A model generated the notes under the pieces. That model saw nothing but the letters and a program-made list of their open reading frames with translations. It was not told where the DNA came from and made no database searches. From assembly GCA_964445305.1 (NCBI GenBank), contig CAYUKK010000063.1:1-9109 (forward strand): DNA of 9,109 nucleotides. Reading direction: 5' to 3'. The position numbers and the translations under genes are program-made. This DNA comes from CAYUKK01 sp964445305. GTDB lineage: Bacteria > Acidobacteriota > Aminicenantia > Aminicenantales > UBA8522. Each line of letters starts with the position of its first letter. Position 1 is the first letter of the stretch. This document shows positions 1 through 7,692 of the stretch, piece after piece.

Positions 1-299
1 AAATGAAACCGGGGAGCGTCCTCATCAACACGAGCCGGGGAGGGATCATCGACGAGGCGGCCCTTCTGGAAGCCCTGAAGAACGGGCGGATCGCCGCGGC
101 CGGCCTGGATGTGATCGACGACGAATGGGGCGAAAACCTGGCCGAGCACCCGCTTGTCGCTTATTCACGAGAGAACGAGAATCTCATCATTACCCCGCAC
201 ATCGGCGGCGTGACCTTTGAGTCGCAGGAGCTCGCTTTTGCCGCAGCGGCGCAGAAACTGGTCGATTTTTTCCGTCCAATATCAGGGGGAAGGAAATGA
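1..299 (+). CDS. D-isomer-specific 2-hydroxyacid dehydrogenase, C-terminal fragment (runs off left edge)
   Basis: This is the last ~98 codons of an NAD-dependent 2-hydroxyacid dehydrogenase of the D-3-phosphoglycerate/D-lactate dehydrogenase family. Visible signatures, numbered from the in-frame ATG at base 3, are: the NTSRGGIID motif with the substrate-binding Arg (R12); GLDVIDDE with the catalytic-dyad Glu (E41); and TPHIGG with the catalytic His (H66). A closing helix that packs on the nucleotide-binding domain follows. Family proteins are ~310-340 residues, so that ATG is an internal Met and the real start lies outside the window. The protein ends straight after the dehydrogenase fold, so there is no C-terminal ACT or regulatory domain as in long-form SerA. 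The stretch GENLAEHPLVAYSRENENL matches the sugar/hydroxyacid-type members I know, but the substrate (phosphoglycerate, hydroxypyruvate or another 2-keto acid) cannot be set from this piece. It is read in the same direction as the downstream operon, but 560 bp away. Confidence 0.9.
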   Translation, partial: MKPGSVLINTSRGGIIDEAALLEALKNGRIAAAGLDVIDDEWGENLAEHPLVAYSRENENLIITPHIGGVTFESQELAFAAAAQKLVDFFRPISGGRK

Positions 300-524
300 A
301 GAGCGGGTGTCCCTCTGAGTAACCGACGCCGACGGTGGCCACTCTTATCTTGCTTCTTGCCCTTAACGCGCGGAGATAAGAAAACGATTCCCCGGCCCTT
401 TCTTTCTCCTGTCCTAACGGGACGTTCTTGTTGTCTTCCCGAAGCAGGAGATCTTTAGGGCCAAGAGGGATTGAAGCGGCCAGCGATCCGGCCCCAATCT
501 TCTTTAAAAAGCGCGTCTTTTCAT
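300..524 (-). pseudogene. 5' remnant of a Tat-exported protein gene, frameshifted and truncated
   Basis: Read on the minus strand from an ATG at 524-522, the sequence gives MKRRAF and then a stop. Adding one T to the five-T run (A5 at 506-510 on the plus strand) restores LKKIGAGSLAASIPLG, so the start would read as a classical twin-arginine signal (MKRRxFLKK, hydrophobic Ala/Ser core). The open frame then runs through a polar stretch to RARSKIRVATVGVGYSEGHP and meets the 3' end of the dehydrogenase gene on the other strand. Homology must therefore stop at about base 300. Identity is unresolved. KIRVATVGVG followed by GH resembles the Rossmann entry of Tat-exported Gfo/Idh/MocA oxidoreductases. 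AGESFSY plus 11 residues plus VATVGVGYSEGHP also aligns without gaps to alanine racemases (SY, then VGYADGYPR). A carbon-nitrogen hydrolase is another option. No clear SD precedes the ATG. This is either a decayed gene or a sequencing indel plus a rearrangement. Confidence 0.35.
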
Positions 525-795
525 GCCGTGATTGTAGCACTCTTAGTCGCACCTGGTGAGCCCAAGCGCCTCAGCTTTGCTATTTTGAATGTTGACTCTT
601 GGGTCGCCTGGCCAGGGCCTCATGTAGATTCTTATGAGATCATTATTGATACTGAGCCCAAGAATTTCTTGGTATTTTTGTCTTGAAAGAAGACGCTGGG
701 TTGGGGCTCTGTTTCTCGAAGGATTAAGAAAATGAGGAGCAGAGGGCCTCGCATGGAAGAAGGAGGCAGGTTAAATAGCGGCAAGGACAAACAAG

Positions 796-826
796 TTGGA
801 CGCTCGCCGATTTGACATGATAGAAT
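796..826 (+). promoter_or_regulatory. Probable extended -10 promoter for addBA
   Basis: TAGAAT (821-826) matches the sigma70 -10 consensus at 5 of 6 positions and is preceded by TGA (818-820), fitting the TGN extended -10 element. The only -35 candidate is weak: TTGGAC at 796-801, with a long 19-bp spacer. A TTGACA at 812-817 is too close to this -10 and has no partner 16-18 bp downstream. Transcription would start near 833 and leave a ~30-nt leader before the addB ATG at 863. The call rests on consensus matching alone. Confidence 0.35.
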
Positions 827-862
827 GGCTCGGGTCAACCATATAGCGAGGTCCGGGAGAGA

Positions 863-3800
863 ATGAGCCTGCCCGTATCTTGGATAGCGGGGTTCTGCGC
901 GGAGCATAAGCTCGACATCAAATATCTCATCGTGCCCTCCTACCAGGTTGGCCGCCAGATTGGAGAAGCGATGGCCATGGCTGGTGGGGCGTGGGCAAAT
1001 CTTCATTCTGTCACCTTGCCGTCTTTAGCCCAGGAAGTTTCAGCCGGTGAGCTATCGAAACGGGAACTGAAGCTCCTCTCGCCGCCGAATGCGCTCTTCC
1101 TGGTTGATCGGGTTTTCAGGCGGCTCAGGGACGGGAAGAGGCTAAAATATTTCGGGCGGGTTGAGGCGACGACAGGCATTCTCCGCGCTCTCCGCCAGTC
1201 CCTGGTGGCCATTCGGATGGCCGGCCTCGAAAGCGCTGACCTCGACCCATCCTTTTTTATTTCGGCCGCCAAGGGCGAGGAGATGGCGCTTATTCTTCAG
1301 GGATACGAAGAAGAGCTCAGCCAAGAGAAGTGGCTTGACCTACCCGGGCTTTACCGGATAGCCATTAAGGAAGCAAAAAAATGGCGGGAGAGAAAGCCAC
1401 GCCCTCGCGACAGGGAATATTACCTTTATCTTGAGGACCGGTCGCTCAACTATCTCGAAAGGGAATTCCTCATCGCGCTGGCCGGCGATGATTTGGTCGT
1501 TGTGCCTCAAGACCCGGTTTTCGGGCTGGAAAGGCCAAGGCGGCTCCAGGCTCTGGCGCCTCCCGAAGCCCTCCTGCCGCCTGTGCAAGAGCCAAAATCT
1601 GACGCCGAGCGCCTCGCCTGGCTCTTTTCGCCCGCCGACGCACCGCCACCGCTCCGGGATGGCACGCTCGAGCTATTCTCGGCTATCGGCCCGGCCAACG
1701 AATGCCGCGAGATTCTCCGGCGCGTCGTCAGCGGAAAGATTCCGCTCGATTCAGTCGAGATCCTCCATCCGGCCGGCTCCACCTATCCCTCCCTCCTCTA
1801 CGCTCTATCCACGAAAGCTGGCCTCAACCTGACTTTTGCTCAGGGAATTCCGCTCTCCTTTACGACACCCGGAAAAGTCTTCAACGGGCTCGTCGAATGG
1901 CTGGAGGACGACTATCTTGTGAGCGACCTCTGTGTCCTGATCGAAGCCGGTGCCATCAAGCTTCCGTCAGCAAATGGGCAGCCTGGCCTCACACCTCTCA
2001 AGGCCAGCCGCTATCTCAAAAGCGCCATGATTGGCTGGGGAAAGGAGCGGTATGTGCCGCGGCTGGAAGCATTGATCGAGGATATCGAGGTCCGTGCCAA
2101 AGCCGACGACTTCGAAGGCGAAGGCGAAGGAAGAGGAAAAGAAGAGGAGAGAAAGGAAAAGGCCGCCCAGCAGGTTAGGGAAGTTAAAACTCTTATCGCG
2201 CTCATCAAGGATTTTCTCGAGCTCATACCCGAAGAAAACAAGAGCGGCACCCTCGATTTTGGCGCACTCTGCCTCGGAATGGGGAGGTTTATCGCTCGTT
2301 TCACCCAACTTTACGGAGAGCTCGACGGCGAGGCGCGCTCGCTTCTTGAGGCAAAGCTCGAGGAGGCCGCGGCGTTCAAAACCCCGCCCCTTCGCCGACG
2401 GGCGGCGCTCGAATGGATGAAGGACGTCGGGAACAGCCTGAGGGTCGGCGCCTCCGGTCCCGCTCCCGGCCACATCCATGTATCAAGCTGGGCTGAGGGC
2501 GGACGTTCGGGCCGGTCGAGGACTTTCGTCGTCGGGCTCGACCAGGGGGCTTTTCCCGGGACGGGGATTCAGGACCCGATTCTCCTCGACGAGGAAAGGG
2601 AGCGGCTGAACGCCTTTCTCGAGATGCCGGCTCTCCGGACGACTCATGATTCGCTCCGCGAGAACCTGTGGGCGATGGCCCGGATGCTGGCCGGCTTGAG
2701 GGGACACGTGACCTTGAGCTTCTCCGCTTACGACATCATCGAGGAGAGGCAATCTTTCCCGAGTTCGGTCATCCTCCAGGCGGCGCGCCTTATCACAGGA
2801 AGGCCTGAACTTGACTATTCGGCGCTCGGGGAGGTGCTCCCGGCGGCGAGGGCGTTCTTGCCGGGTGAAGTCGGCCTGGCTGTGGATGAGACGGATTGGT
2901 GGCTCGAAAAGCTCGCCCCGGGAGGGAGGCTTCAGGACGGGCTCGAGGCGGTGAAATCGAATTTTGATTTATTGAGCCGGGGGATTTTCGCTCGAAGCCG
3001 GCGCGAGAAGAAGCTCGTCACGGAGTTTGAAGGCCGGGTTCGTATCGAACCGAGGGAAGTCCATCCGCTCCACAATCCCGATATCCTCATGTCGGCCTCA
3101 AGGCTCGAGCTTCTCGCCCGTTGCCCCTTTGCCTACTTTCTCAAATACATCCTCGAGGTCGAGCCGCCCGCCGAGCTCGAGCTTGACCAGACCCGATGGC
3201 TCGGCGCCCTCGAGCGCGGCTCCCTCCTTCATGAAGTCTACGCTCGATTCATGAGGGAGGTAAAGAAGAGAAGGGAGAAGGTCAGGGAAGCAACGCACAG
3301 GCCGCTCATCCATGCCATCGCCGATGAGGTGATCGAGCGTTACAAGGAAGAAATCCCGCCGCCCGCGGAGAGCATTTTCGAGCAGGAGAGGAAAGAACTC
3401 CATGAAACGCTCGACGTTTTCCTGGCGGCGGAGGAGGAATGGGAGGGTGGAGAAGAGCCACTCTTGTTTGAGGTTTATTTTGGGAGAAAGAGAATATCTT
3501 CCGAGTCGTCCCGTTTTCAAGAGAAATCGTCACCTATCCGGGATTCTTTGGACTCAGAAATAGGCATGGAGGAGCCGGCGAGAGTCGAGCTTGGCGGTGG
3601 CCGGTCCATTCCTATCGCCGGCCGCATCGACCGTATCGACCGGCTCGGCGCAGGTCGCTATCGGGTGGTAGATTACAAGACCGGGGGCTTTTCGTCTTTT
3701 GAGGGTTTGAGGATGTTCGGTAACGGCCGGGTGCTCCAGCATGCCCTCTATGCCATCGCCGCCGAGCAGGTCCTGGAGAAGCTGGGCATTGACGCGCAGC

Positions 3801-4087
3801 CGGAAGTTGTCGAGAGCGGCTATTATTTCCCGACGCGGCGGGGCGAGGGAAACAAAATTTTCTGTGAGGTGGACAGGCGGAAATTTGGGGAGCTCGTGGC
3901 CAGAATCATCAGTATCCTCGAGAAAGGGCATTTCGTTGTCAACCCGCTCGGCCCGCCAACGGATTGCGATTACTGCGATTATTCCATTGTCTGCGGGGGA
4001 ACGGCGGCCAGGGAACGGGCAAAGAAAAAGAAAGACGACAATTCCTCTATTTTCGATATTTTTAATAGACTTAAAAGCTATGAGTAA
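863..4087 (+). CDS. addB: AddB-like subunit of ATP-dependent recombination nuclease (PD-(D/E)XK, Fe-S)
   Basis: This 1074-residue protein is the B subunit of an AddAB-type helicase-nuclease for double-strand break resection. The N-terminal ~700 residues are the degenerate superfamily-1-like helicase body (KYLIVPSYQVGRQIGEA near the start; VVGLDQGAFPG and LLDEERERLN in the middle). The C-terminal PD-(D/E)XK nuclease shows the helix His in GSLLHEVY (H790), GRIDRID (D923) and VDYKTGG (D937, K939). The four AddB iron-sulfur cysteines are present: C754 in LARCPFAYFLKY, and C1035, C1038 and C1044 in C-x2-C-x5-C. No Walker A motif is visible at the N-terminus, unlike B. subtilis AddB, so this subunit probably does not hydrolyse ATP. 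Residues ~413-436 are a Glu/Gly/Lys-rich charged linker from a purine tract (about 2117-2162). A second low-complexity linker precedes the catalytic Asp (~3480-3580). The start is the first in-frame ATG after a stop at 821, with GGGAGAG only a few bases upstream. The stop overlaps addA by 8 bp. Confidence 0.9.
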   Translation: MSLPVSWIAGFCAEHKLDIKYLIVPSYQVGRQIGEAMAMAGGAWANLHSVTLPSLAQEVSAGELSKRELKLLSPPNALFLVDRVFRRLRDGKRLKYFGRVEATTGILRALRQSLVAIRMAGLESADLDPSFFISAAKGEEMALILQGYEEELSQEKWLDLPGLYRIAIKEAKKWRERKPRPRDREYYLYLEDRSLNYLEREFLIALAGDDLVVVPQDPVFGLERPRRLQALAPPEALLPPVQEPKSDAERLAWLFSPADAPPPLRDGTLELFSAIGPANECREILRRVVSGKIPLDSVEILHPAGSTYPSLLYALSTKAGLNLTFAQGIPLSFTTPGKVFNGLVEWLEDDYLVSDLCVLIEAGAIKLPSANGQPGLTPLKASRYLKSAMIGWGKERYVPRLEALIEDIEVRAKADDFEGEGEGRGKEEERKEKAAQQVREVKTLIALIKDFLELIPEENKSGTLDFGALCLGMGRFIARFTQLYGELDGEARSLLEAKLEEAAAFKTPPLRRRAALEWMKDVGNSLRVGASGPAPGHIHVSSWAEGGRSGRSRTFVVGLDQGAFPGTGIQDPILLDEERERLNAFLEMPALRTTHDSLRENLWAMARMLAGLRGHVTLSFSAYDIIEERQSFPSSVILQAARLITGRPELDYSALGEVLPAARAFLPGEVGLAVDETDWWLEKLAPGGRLQDGLEAVKSNFDLLSRGIFARSRREKKLVTEFEGRVRIEPREVHPLHNPDILMSASRLELLARCPFAYFLKYILEVEPPAELELDQTRWLGALERGSLLHEVYARFMREVKKRREKVREATHRPLIHAIADEVIERYKEEIPPPAESIFEQERKELHETLDVFLAAEEEWEGGEEPLLFEVYFGRKRISSESSRFQEKSSPIRDSLDSEIGMEEPARVELGGGRSIPIAGRIDRIDRLGAGRYRVVDYKTGGFSSFEGLRMFGNGRVLQHALYAIAAEQVLEKLGIDAQPEVVESGYYFPTRRGEGNKIFCEVDRRKFGELVARIISILEKGHFVVNPLGPPTDCDYCDYSIVCGGTAARERAKKKKDDNSSIFDIFNRLKSYE

Positions 4088-7000
4088 GAAATCGGTGGAT
4101 GCGGAGGCGAGGCGGAAGATTGTCGGGGAGCTGGACAAGACTTTCTTTGTCGAAGCGGGGGCGGGGTCGGGCAAGACGAAAAGCCTCGTTGACCGGATGA
4201 TCGCGCTCCTTAAGGCCGGCAAGTGCCAGGTCAGCCAGGTCGCGGCGGTCACCTTCACGCGAAAGGCGGCCGCCGAGCTTCGCGGCCGCTTCCAGATTGA
4301 GCTGGAGAGAGCGCTGGGGAATGAGGCGATGAAGCCGGCCGAGCGGGAGAGGCTGGCGGCCGCTCTCCAGAACCTGGAGCAGTGCTACATCGGCACGATT
4401 CACTCCTTCTGTGCCAAGCTGCTCCGGGAACGTCCGGTCGAGGTCGGGCTTGACCCTGAATTTGCCGAGATGGAGGAGCTCGAAGATGCTGTGTTCAGGG
4501 AGCAATGCTGGCTCGAGTATCTCGTCAAGGTGAGGCTTGAGGAGGCCGATGTCCTGAGGCATCTCGATGAGGTCGGGCTTTCGCCCGAGGATTTGAAGGG
4601 AGCTTTTGAAGCCGTGACGCTTTTCCCGGAGGTAGAGCTTGTCGGCGGCCGGCCGGATATCCCGGATTATGAACGGTTCAGGGCTTCGCTCGAGAGCTTC
4701 CTGGCGGAAGCACGGCAGGCGGTGCCCGGGGAGCGGCCAAAGAAAGGCTATGATGGCCTCCAGCGGCTCATGCGCCGCCTGTTCAATCGCCAGCGAAACC
4801 TCAAGCTCAGAGACCATCGCCTGCTCATGGAAACTTTCGAGATCATGGACAGAGATGCCGCAGTGATTTTGAACTGCTGGCCGACACGGGAGCAGGCTAA
4901 GGATTTCGCGGCCAGGTTCGATGAATTCAGGGAAGAAGTGGTCAAGCCAGCTTTAAAAGCGTGGCGAGAATGCAGACATGACCGCATCGTCCGGTTCCTC
5001 AGGCCGGCGGTGGCCTTCTATGAGGCGAGGCGCAAGGAAGAAAACAAGCTCAATTTCGAGGACTTGCTTTTGCTCGCGGCGCGGTTGCTCCGGGATAACC
5101 CAGAAGTCAGGAAGTATTTCAGTCGCAAGTTCACGCACGTGCTCGTCGATGAATTCCAGGACACAGACCCTATCCAGGCCGAGGTTCTGCTCTACCTCAA
5201 GGGGACGGACGTGGAAGAGAAGGACTGGCCAAAGCTCCGTCCGGCGCCAGGCTCACTTTTCCTCGTCGGCGACCCGAAGCAGTCCATTTTCAGGTTCAGG
5301 CGAGCCGATATCGATACCTACAACCTGGTGAAAAGAATGATTGAGGACGGCGGCGGCGAAGTCCTCCGCCTGACGAGGAATTTCCGGGCGCTCAGGGTGC
5401 TCAACGAGTGGAATAATCCCCTCTGGGAGAGAGAGTTGCCCGCCGAGTCGAACCAGTACCAGGCTGCGTTTGCCCCTCTCGAGACGACGCGCGAGGACGG
5501 CGAGGGAGAGCTGGCGGGTGTTTTTAAGATCGTCGTGCCGGAGGTGCCGAGAGATAAGGGCGAGGATATCGCCCGCTTCGACGCGGAGGCCATCGCCAGC
5601 TGGATTCATTCCCGACTTAACTCTGTTAATTCTGGTCACGCCATACGTAATACAAAAAATCGCTCCCGCCAGGAAGGGAGCGCGCTGCGTGGGGAGGCTG
5701 ACGCCGTCAATAAGAAAGTCGAGCCTTCGGATTTTTTGATTCTTTTCCGCTATAAAGAACACATGCCCATCTATGCCCGGGCGCTTGAGGCGCGCTCCAT
5801 CCCCTTTGAAATCACGGGGAGCGCTTCGTTCGCCGAGTCGGAGGAGATAGGCGAGATCACCAACCTGGCCTTAGCTCTCAACGACCCGGATAACCCCATC
5901 CCCACGGTTGCCGTGCTGAGGGGCATCTTTTTCGGCGTGAGCGACGATGACCTCATTGAATTCAAAAGGGAAGGCGGCCGGTTCCATTTTATGATGCCGG
6001 GCAAGGACATCCTTGAGTGCAAGAAACTGGGCGCGACAGTTGTCTTGATGGCCCTGGCGAAAATGCGTCAATGGAGAAAGTGGACACTCGAGCTTCCTCC
6101 GTCGGCGGCGCTACAGAAGATTTTTGAGGATTCGGGGATTCTCAATTTCTATGCCTCGCTCGAAATGGGGAGCAGCCGCGTCGGCAACGTCCTCAAGCTT
6201 CTCGAGATTGTTCGCCATGAGGAGCAAAAAGGTGTCACGGCGTTCGCCCAGATGGTGGGATTCCTGGAGGAGTTGAGCGAGGTCCGTGAGGTCGAGGAGA
6301 TGAGCCTGACGCCGGCGCGGCAAAACGCAGTGCGGCTGATGAATTTACACAAGGCCAAAGGGCTCGAGGCGCGGGTTGTTTTCCTGGCCGACCCGGTGGG
6401 GATTAAGGAGCACGAGGTCGAAAGGCACATCATCCGGGTGGAAAGCGAGCCGGGTTCGGCACGACAGGCGGGGCGCGGGCGCCGTGGCGCGGATGCCCGA
6501 TGGACCGGTCCTCGTGGATACTTTGTTTTCAGGGAAGCAAAGGCACGGGGAAGAATGGATTTCCGTCCGAGGAAAATCCTCAGCCAGCCTGTCGGCTGGG
6601 AAGAGGCGGCTGAAGAAGAAGAAAAATATGAGCGGGCCGAAGAGACCCGGCTGAATTACGTGGCCGCGACTCGCGCCCGGGACATGCTGGTCATCAGCAC
6701 TTATGCTGGTAAGCTCAAGAATAAAGCCTGGGAAATTCTCGATAGCGCTTTGGATGGTGTGCCGAAGCTCGAGGTCGAAAGGGCTGGCGGGGAGGAGCAG
6801 GAGAGGCGCGAAAAAATCATCATTTCTAGGGCGGAAGCGGAGAGGGCCCGAAAAGGGATGAGGGATTCGTGGAGCGCGGCCGCTCTACCGACCTATGCCG
6901 TTGAGAGCGTCACTCGCCTGGCGAGAAAAAAAGGCGAGCCGACAAAGGAAAAGGAAGGGTCGGCTGGGGTGGTTGCGACCGGAGAGCTGGAAAGAAAGCG

Positions 7001-7655
7001 GCCGCCAGGATACGGTTTGAGCTGGGGCCGTATCGTTCATCAGGTCCTTGAGGCTGTTGGCAGCGGCCGGCTCAAGCCGGAAAAGGAGAAGCTCGAGCTT
7101 TTCCTCAGCAACATCATCACCGCTGAAGAATCGGATTTCTCGGAAAAGGCAGAGCTTCTGGAGTACGTGGATTCAATCCTCAACTCGCCTTTCTGGGCGC
7201 GGGTGATGCGGGCGGAGAGGCGCTTTTTCGAAGTTCCCTTCGCCATCAAGACGGACAGGAAGAACCTCGAGGCCGTAAAACTCCCAACTCCTGGCCAGGG
7301 AAGAGACGAAAGGTCTTCTGACCGGGGTGATGATATCCCGGTCATGGTCAGCGGCGCCATCGACCTCGTTTTCTGGGAGAAGGACGGGGATGGCCCGGGA
7401 GAGGCTGGCTGGGTTATCGCCGACTACAAGACCGATAGAATCCCCATCTCCGAAGCCACCCTGATGGCGGCTGGCCGCGAGTTCAATATCGAGAGGGTCC
7501 GGGCCTTATCCCCGGAATTCGCCTCCGTTATCGATTTCCACGCTCCTCAGATTCGCCTTTACGCCCGCTTCTGGAGGGAGATCACCGGCGAGCCGGTCAA
7601 GGAGGCCGGACTCTACTTTACCTCCATCGGCCGCTGGGTGGCCATCCGAAAATAG
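4080..7655 (+). CDS. addA: AddA-like helicase-nuclease subunit (UvrD/Rep family with C-terminal nuclease)
   Basis: This is the 1191-residue motor and nuclease subunit, partner of the AddB-like protein just upstream. SF1A helicase motifs run in order: Walker A AGAGSGKT (K32); motif Ia AVTFTRKAAAEL; GTIHSFCAKLLRE; Walker B VLVDEFQDTD (D357, E358); motif III LVGDPKQSIFRFRRAD (~396-410); motif IV LTRNFR (431-436); motif V MNLHKAKGLE (754-763); and motif VI NYVAATRARD (859-868). The C-terminal PD-(D/E)XK nuclease has H987 in GRIVHQV, D1095 in SGAIDLVF and D1115/K1117 in ADYKTD. It ends GRWVAIRK, as usual for AddA. Length is close to the ~1200 of the family. The ATG at 4080 overlaps the last codons of addB, and no SD precedes it (AT-rich upstream), so translation is probably coupled to addB. 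The open frame extends upstream to 3741, but that part is out-of-frame addB sequence. One odd feature is a polar segment of ~30 residues from about 5617 to 5715, carrying a DNA palindrome. Confidence 0.92.
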   Translation: MSKKSVDAEARRKIVGELDKTFFVEAGAGSGKTKSLVDRMIALLKAGKCQVSQVAAVTFTRKAAAELRGRFQIELERALGNEAMKPAERERLAAALQNLEQCYIGTIHSFCAKLLRERPVEVGLDPEFAEMEELEDAVFREQCWLEYLVKVRLEEADVLRHLDEVGLSPEDLKGAFEAVTLFPEVELVGGRPDIPDYERFRASLESFLAEARQAVPGERPKKGYDGLQRLMRRLFNRQRNLKLRDHRLLMETFEIMDRDAAVILNCWPTREQAKDFAARFDEFREEVVKPALKAWRECRHDRIVRFLRPAVAFYEARRKEENKLNFEDLLLLAARLLRDNPEVRKYFSRKFTHVLVDEFQDTDPIQAEVLLYLKGTDVEEKDWPKLRPAPGSLFLVGDPKQSIFRFRRADIDTYNLVKRMIEDGGGEVLRLTRNFRALRVLNEWNNPLWERELPAESNQYQAAFAPLETTREDGEGELAGVFKIVVPEVPRDKGEDIARFDAEAIASWIHSRLNSVNSGHAIRNTKNRSRQEGSALRGEADAVNKKVEPSDFLILFRYKEHMPIYARALEARSIPFEITGSASFAESEEIGEITNLALALNDPDNPIPTVAVLRGIFFGVSDDDLIEFKREGGRFHFMMPGKDILECKKLGATVVLMALAKMRQWRKWTLELPPSAALQKIFEDSGILNFYASLEMGSSRVGNVLKLLEIVRHEEQKGVTAFAQMVGFLEELSEVREVEEMSLTPARQNAVRLMNLHKAKGLEARVVFLADPVGIKEHEVERHIIRVESEPGSARQAGRGRRGADARWTGPRGYFVFREAKARGRMDFRPRKILSQPVGWEEAAEEEEKYERAEETRLNYVAATRARDMLVISTYAGKLKNKAWEILDSALDGVPKLEVERAGGEEQERREKIIISRAEAERARKGMRDSWSAAALPTYAVESVTRLARKKGEPTKEKEGSAGVVATGELERKRPPGYGLSWGRIVHQVLEAVGSGRLKPEKEKLELFLSNIITAEESDFSEKAELLEYVDSILNSPFWARVMRAERRFFEVPFAIKTDRKNLEAVKLPTPGQGRDERSSDRGDDIPVMVSGAIDLVFWEKDGDGPGEAGWVIADYKTDRIPISEATLMAAGREFNIERVRALSPEFASVIDFHAPQIRLYARFWREITGEPVKEAGLYFTSIGRWVAIRK
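5661..5682. repeat. Perfect 7-bp inverted repeat inside addA
   Basis: CGCTCCC (5661-5667) and GGGAGCG (5676-5682) form a 7-bp stem around an 8-nt loop. It lies in a stretch (about 5617-5715) that codes for an Asn/Ser/Arg-rich segment between two conserved AddA blocks (AIASWIHS and PSDFLILFRYKEH). It is preceded by an AT-rich run unlike the rest of the gene. It could be a small palindromic (REP-like) element that inserted in frame, or just a low-constraint linker. No second copy is visible in the window. Confidence 0.45.
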
Positions 7656-7677
7656 GGGAAAATAGGCGAAAATAGGG
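7648..7677 (+). repeat. Three tandem 10-bp repeats spanning the addA stop codon
   Basis: The units are GAAAATAGGG (7648-7657), GAAAATAGGC (7658-7667) and GAAAATAGGG (7668-7677). The addA stop is the TAG of the first unit. Because the period is 10, the three TAGs fall in all three forward frames (7653, 7663, 7673), making a multi-frame translational stop. The third unit runs straight into the GGGGACAGTATACTTATT motif. Confidence 0.8.
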
Positions 7678-7692
7678 GACAGTATACTTATT
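7674..7692. repeat. GGGGACAGTATACTTATT motif, likely dispersed/IS-associated repeat
   Basis: The stretch AGGGGACAGTATACTTATT contains the 8-bp palindrome AGTATACT (7681-7688). From memory, GGGGACAG(T/A)..ACTTATT-like sequence occurs as a dispersed repeat beside REP-associated tyrosine transposases and other mobile DNA in many environmental bacterial genomes. That link is recollection and was not searched. Only one copy is in the window. Confidence 0.35.

Larger units (their letters stand above)
300..862. other. Intergenic stretch without an intact gene
   Basis: There are 563 bp between the dehydrogenase stop and the addB start. The left 225 bp hold the minus-strand Tat-protein remnant. Within it lie an 8-bp inverted repeat (TCTTATCT at 343-350, AGATAAGA at 374-381, 23-nt loop) and a GGCC/GGCC hairpin flanked by GATTG/CAATC (469-499). 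I see no classical hairpin-plus-T-run terminator for the dehydrogenase. The short open frames here, such as plus 471-686, lack an SD and any recognisable protein pattern, and I regard them as chance. The right end carries a probable promoter for addB. No tRNA or conserved riboswitch core was recognised. Confidence 0.6.

Noticed and set aside
469..499. A GATTG/GGCC hairpin as a terminator of the dehydrogenase gene.
   Set aside because: The stem is interrupted, there is no T-run immediately after it, and it lies 170 bp past the stop.
632..1006. A 124-codon minus-strand open frame upstream of and into addB.
   Set aside because: It overlaps the well-supported addB start region, has no SD, and its peptide has no recognisable motif.
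3741..4079. Upstream extension of the addA open frame.
   Set aside because: It is out-of-frame addB coding sequence (Ser/Arg-rich shadow). The natural AddA N-terminus begins at ATG 4080, 31 residues before the Walker A lysine.
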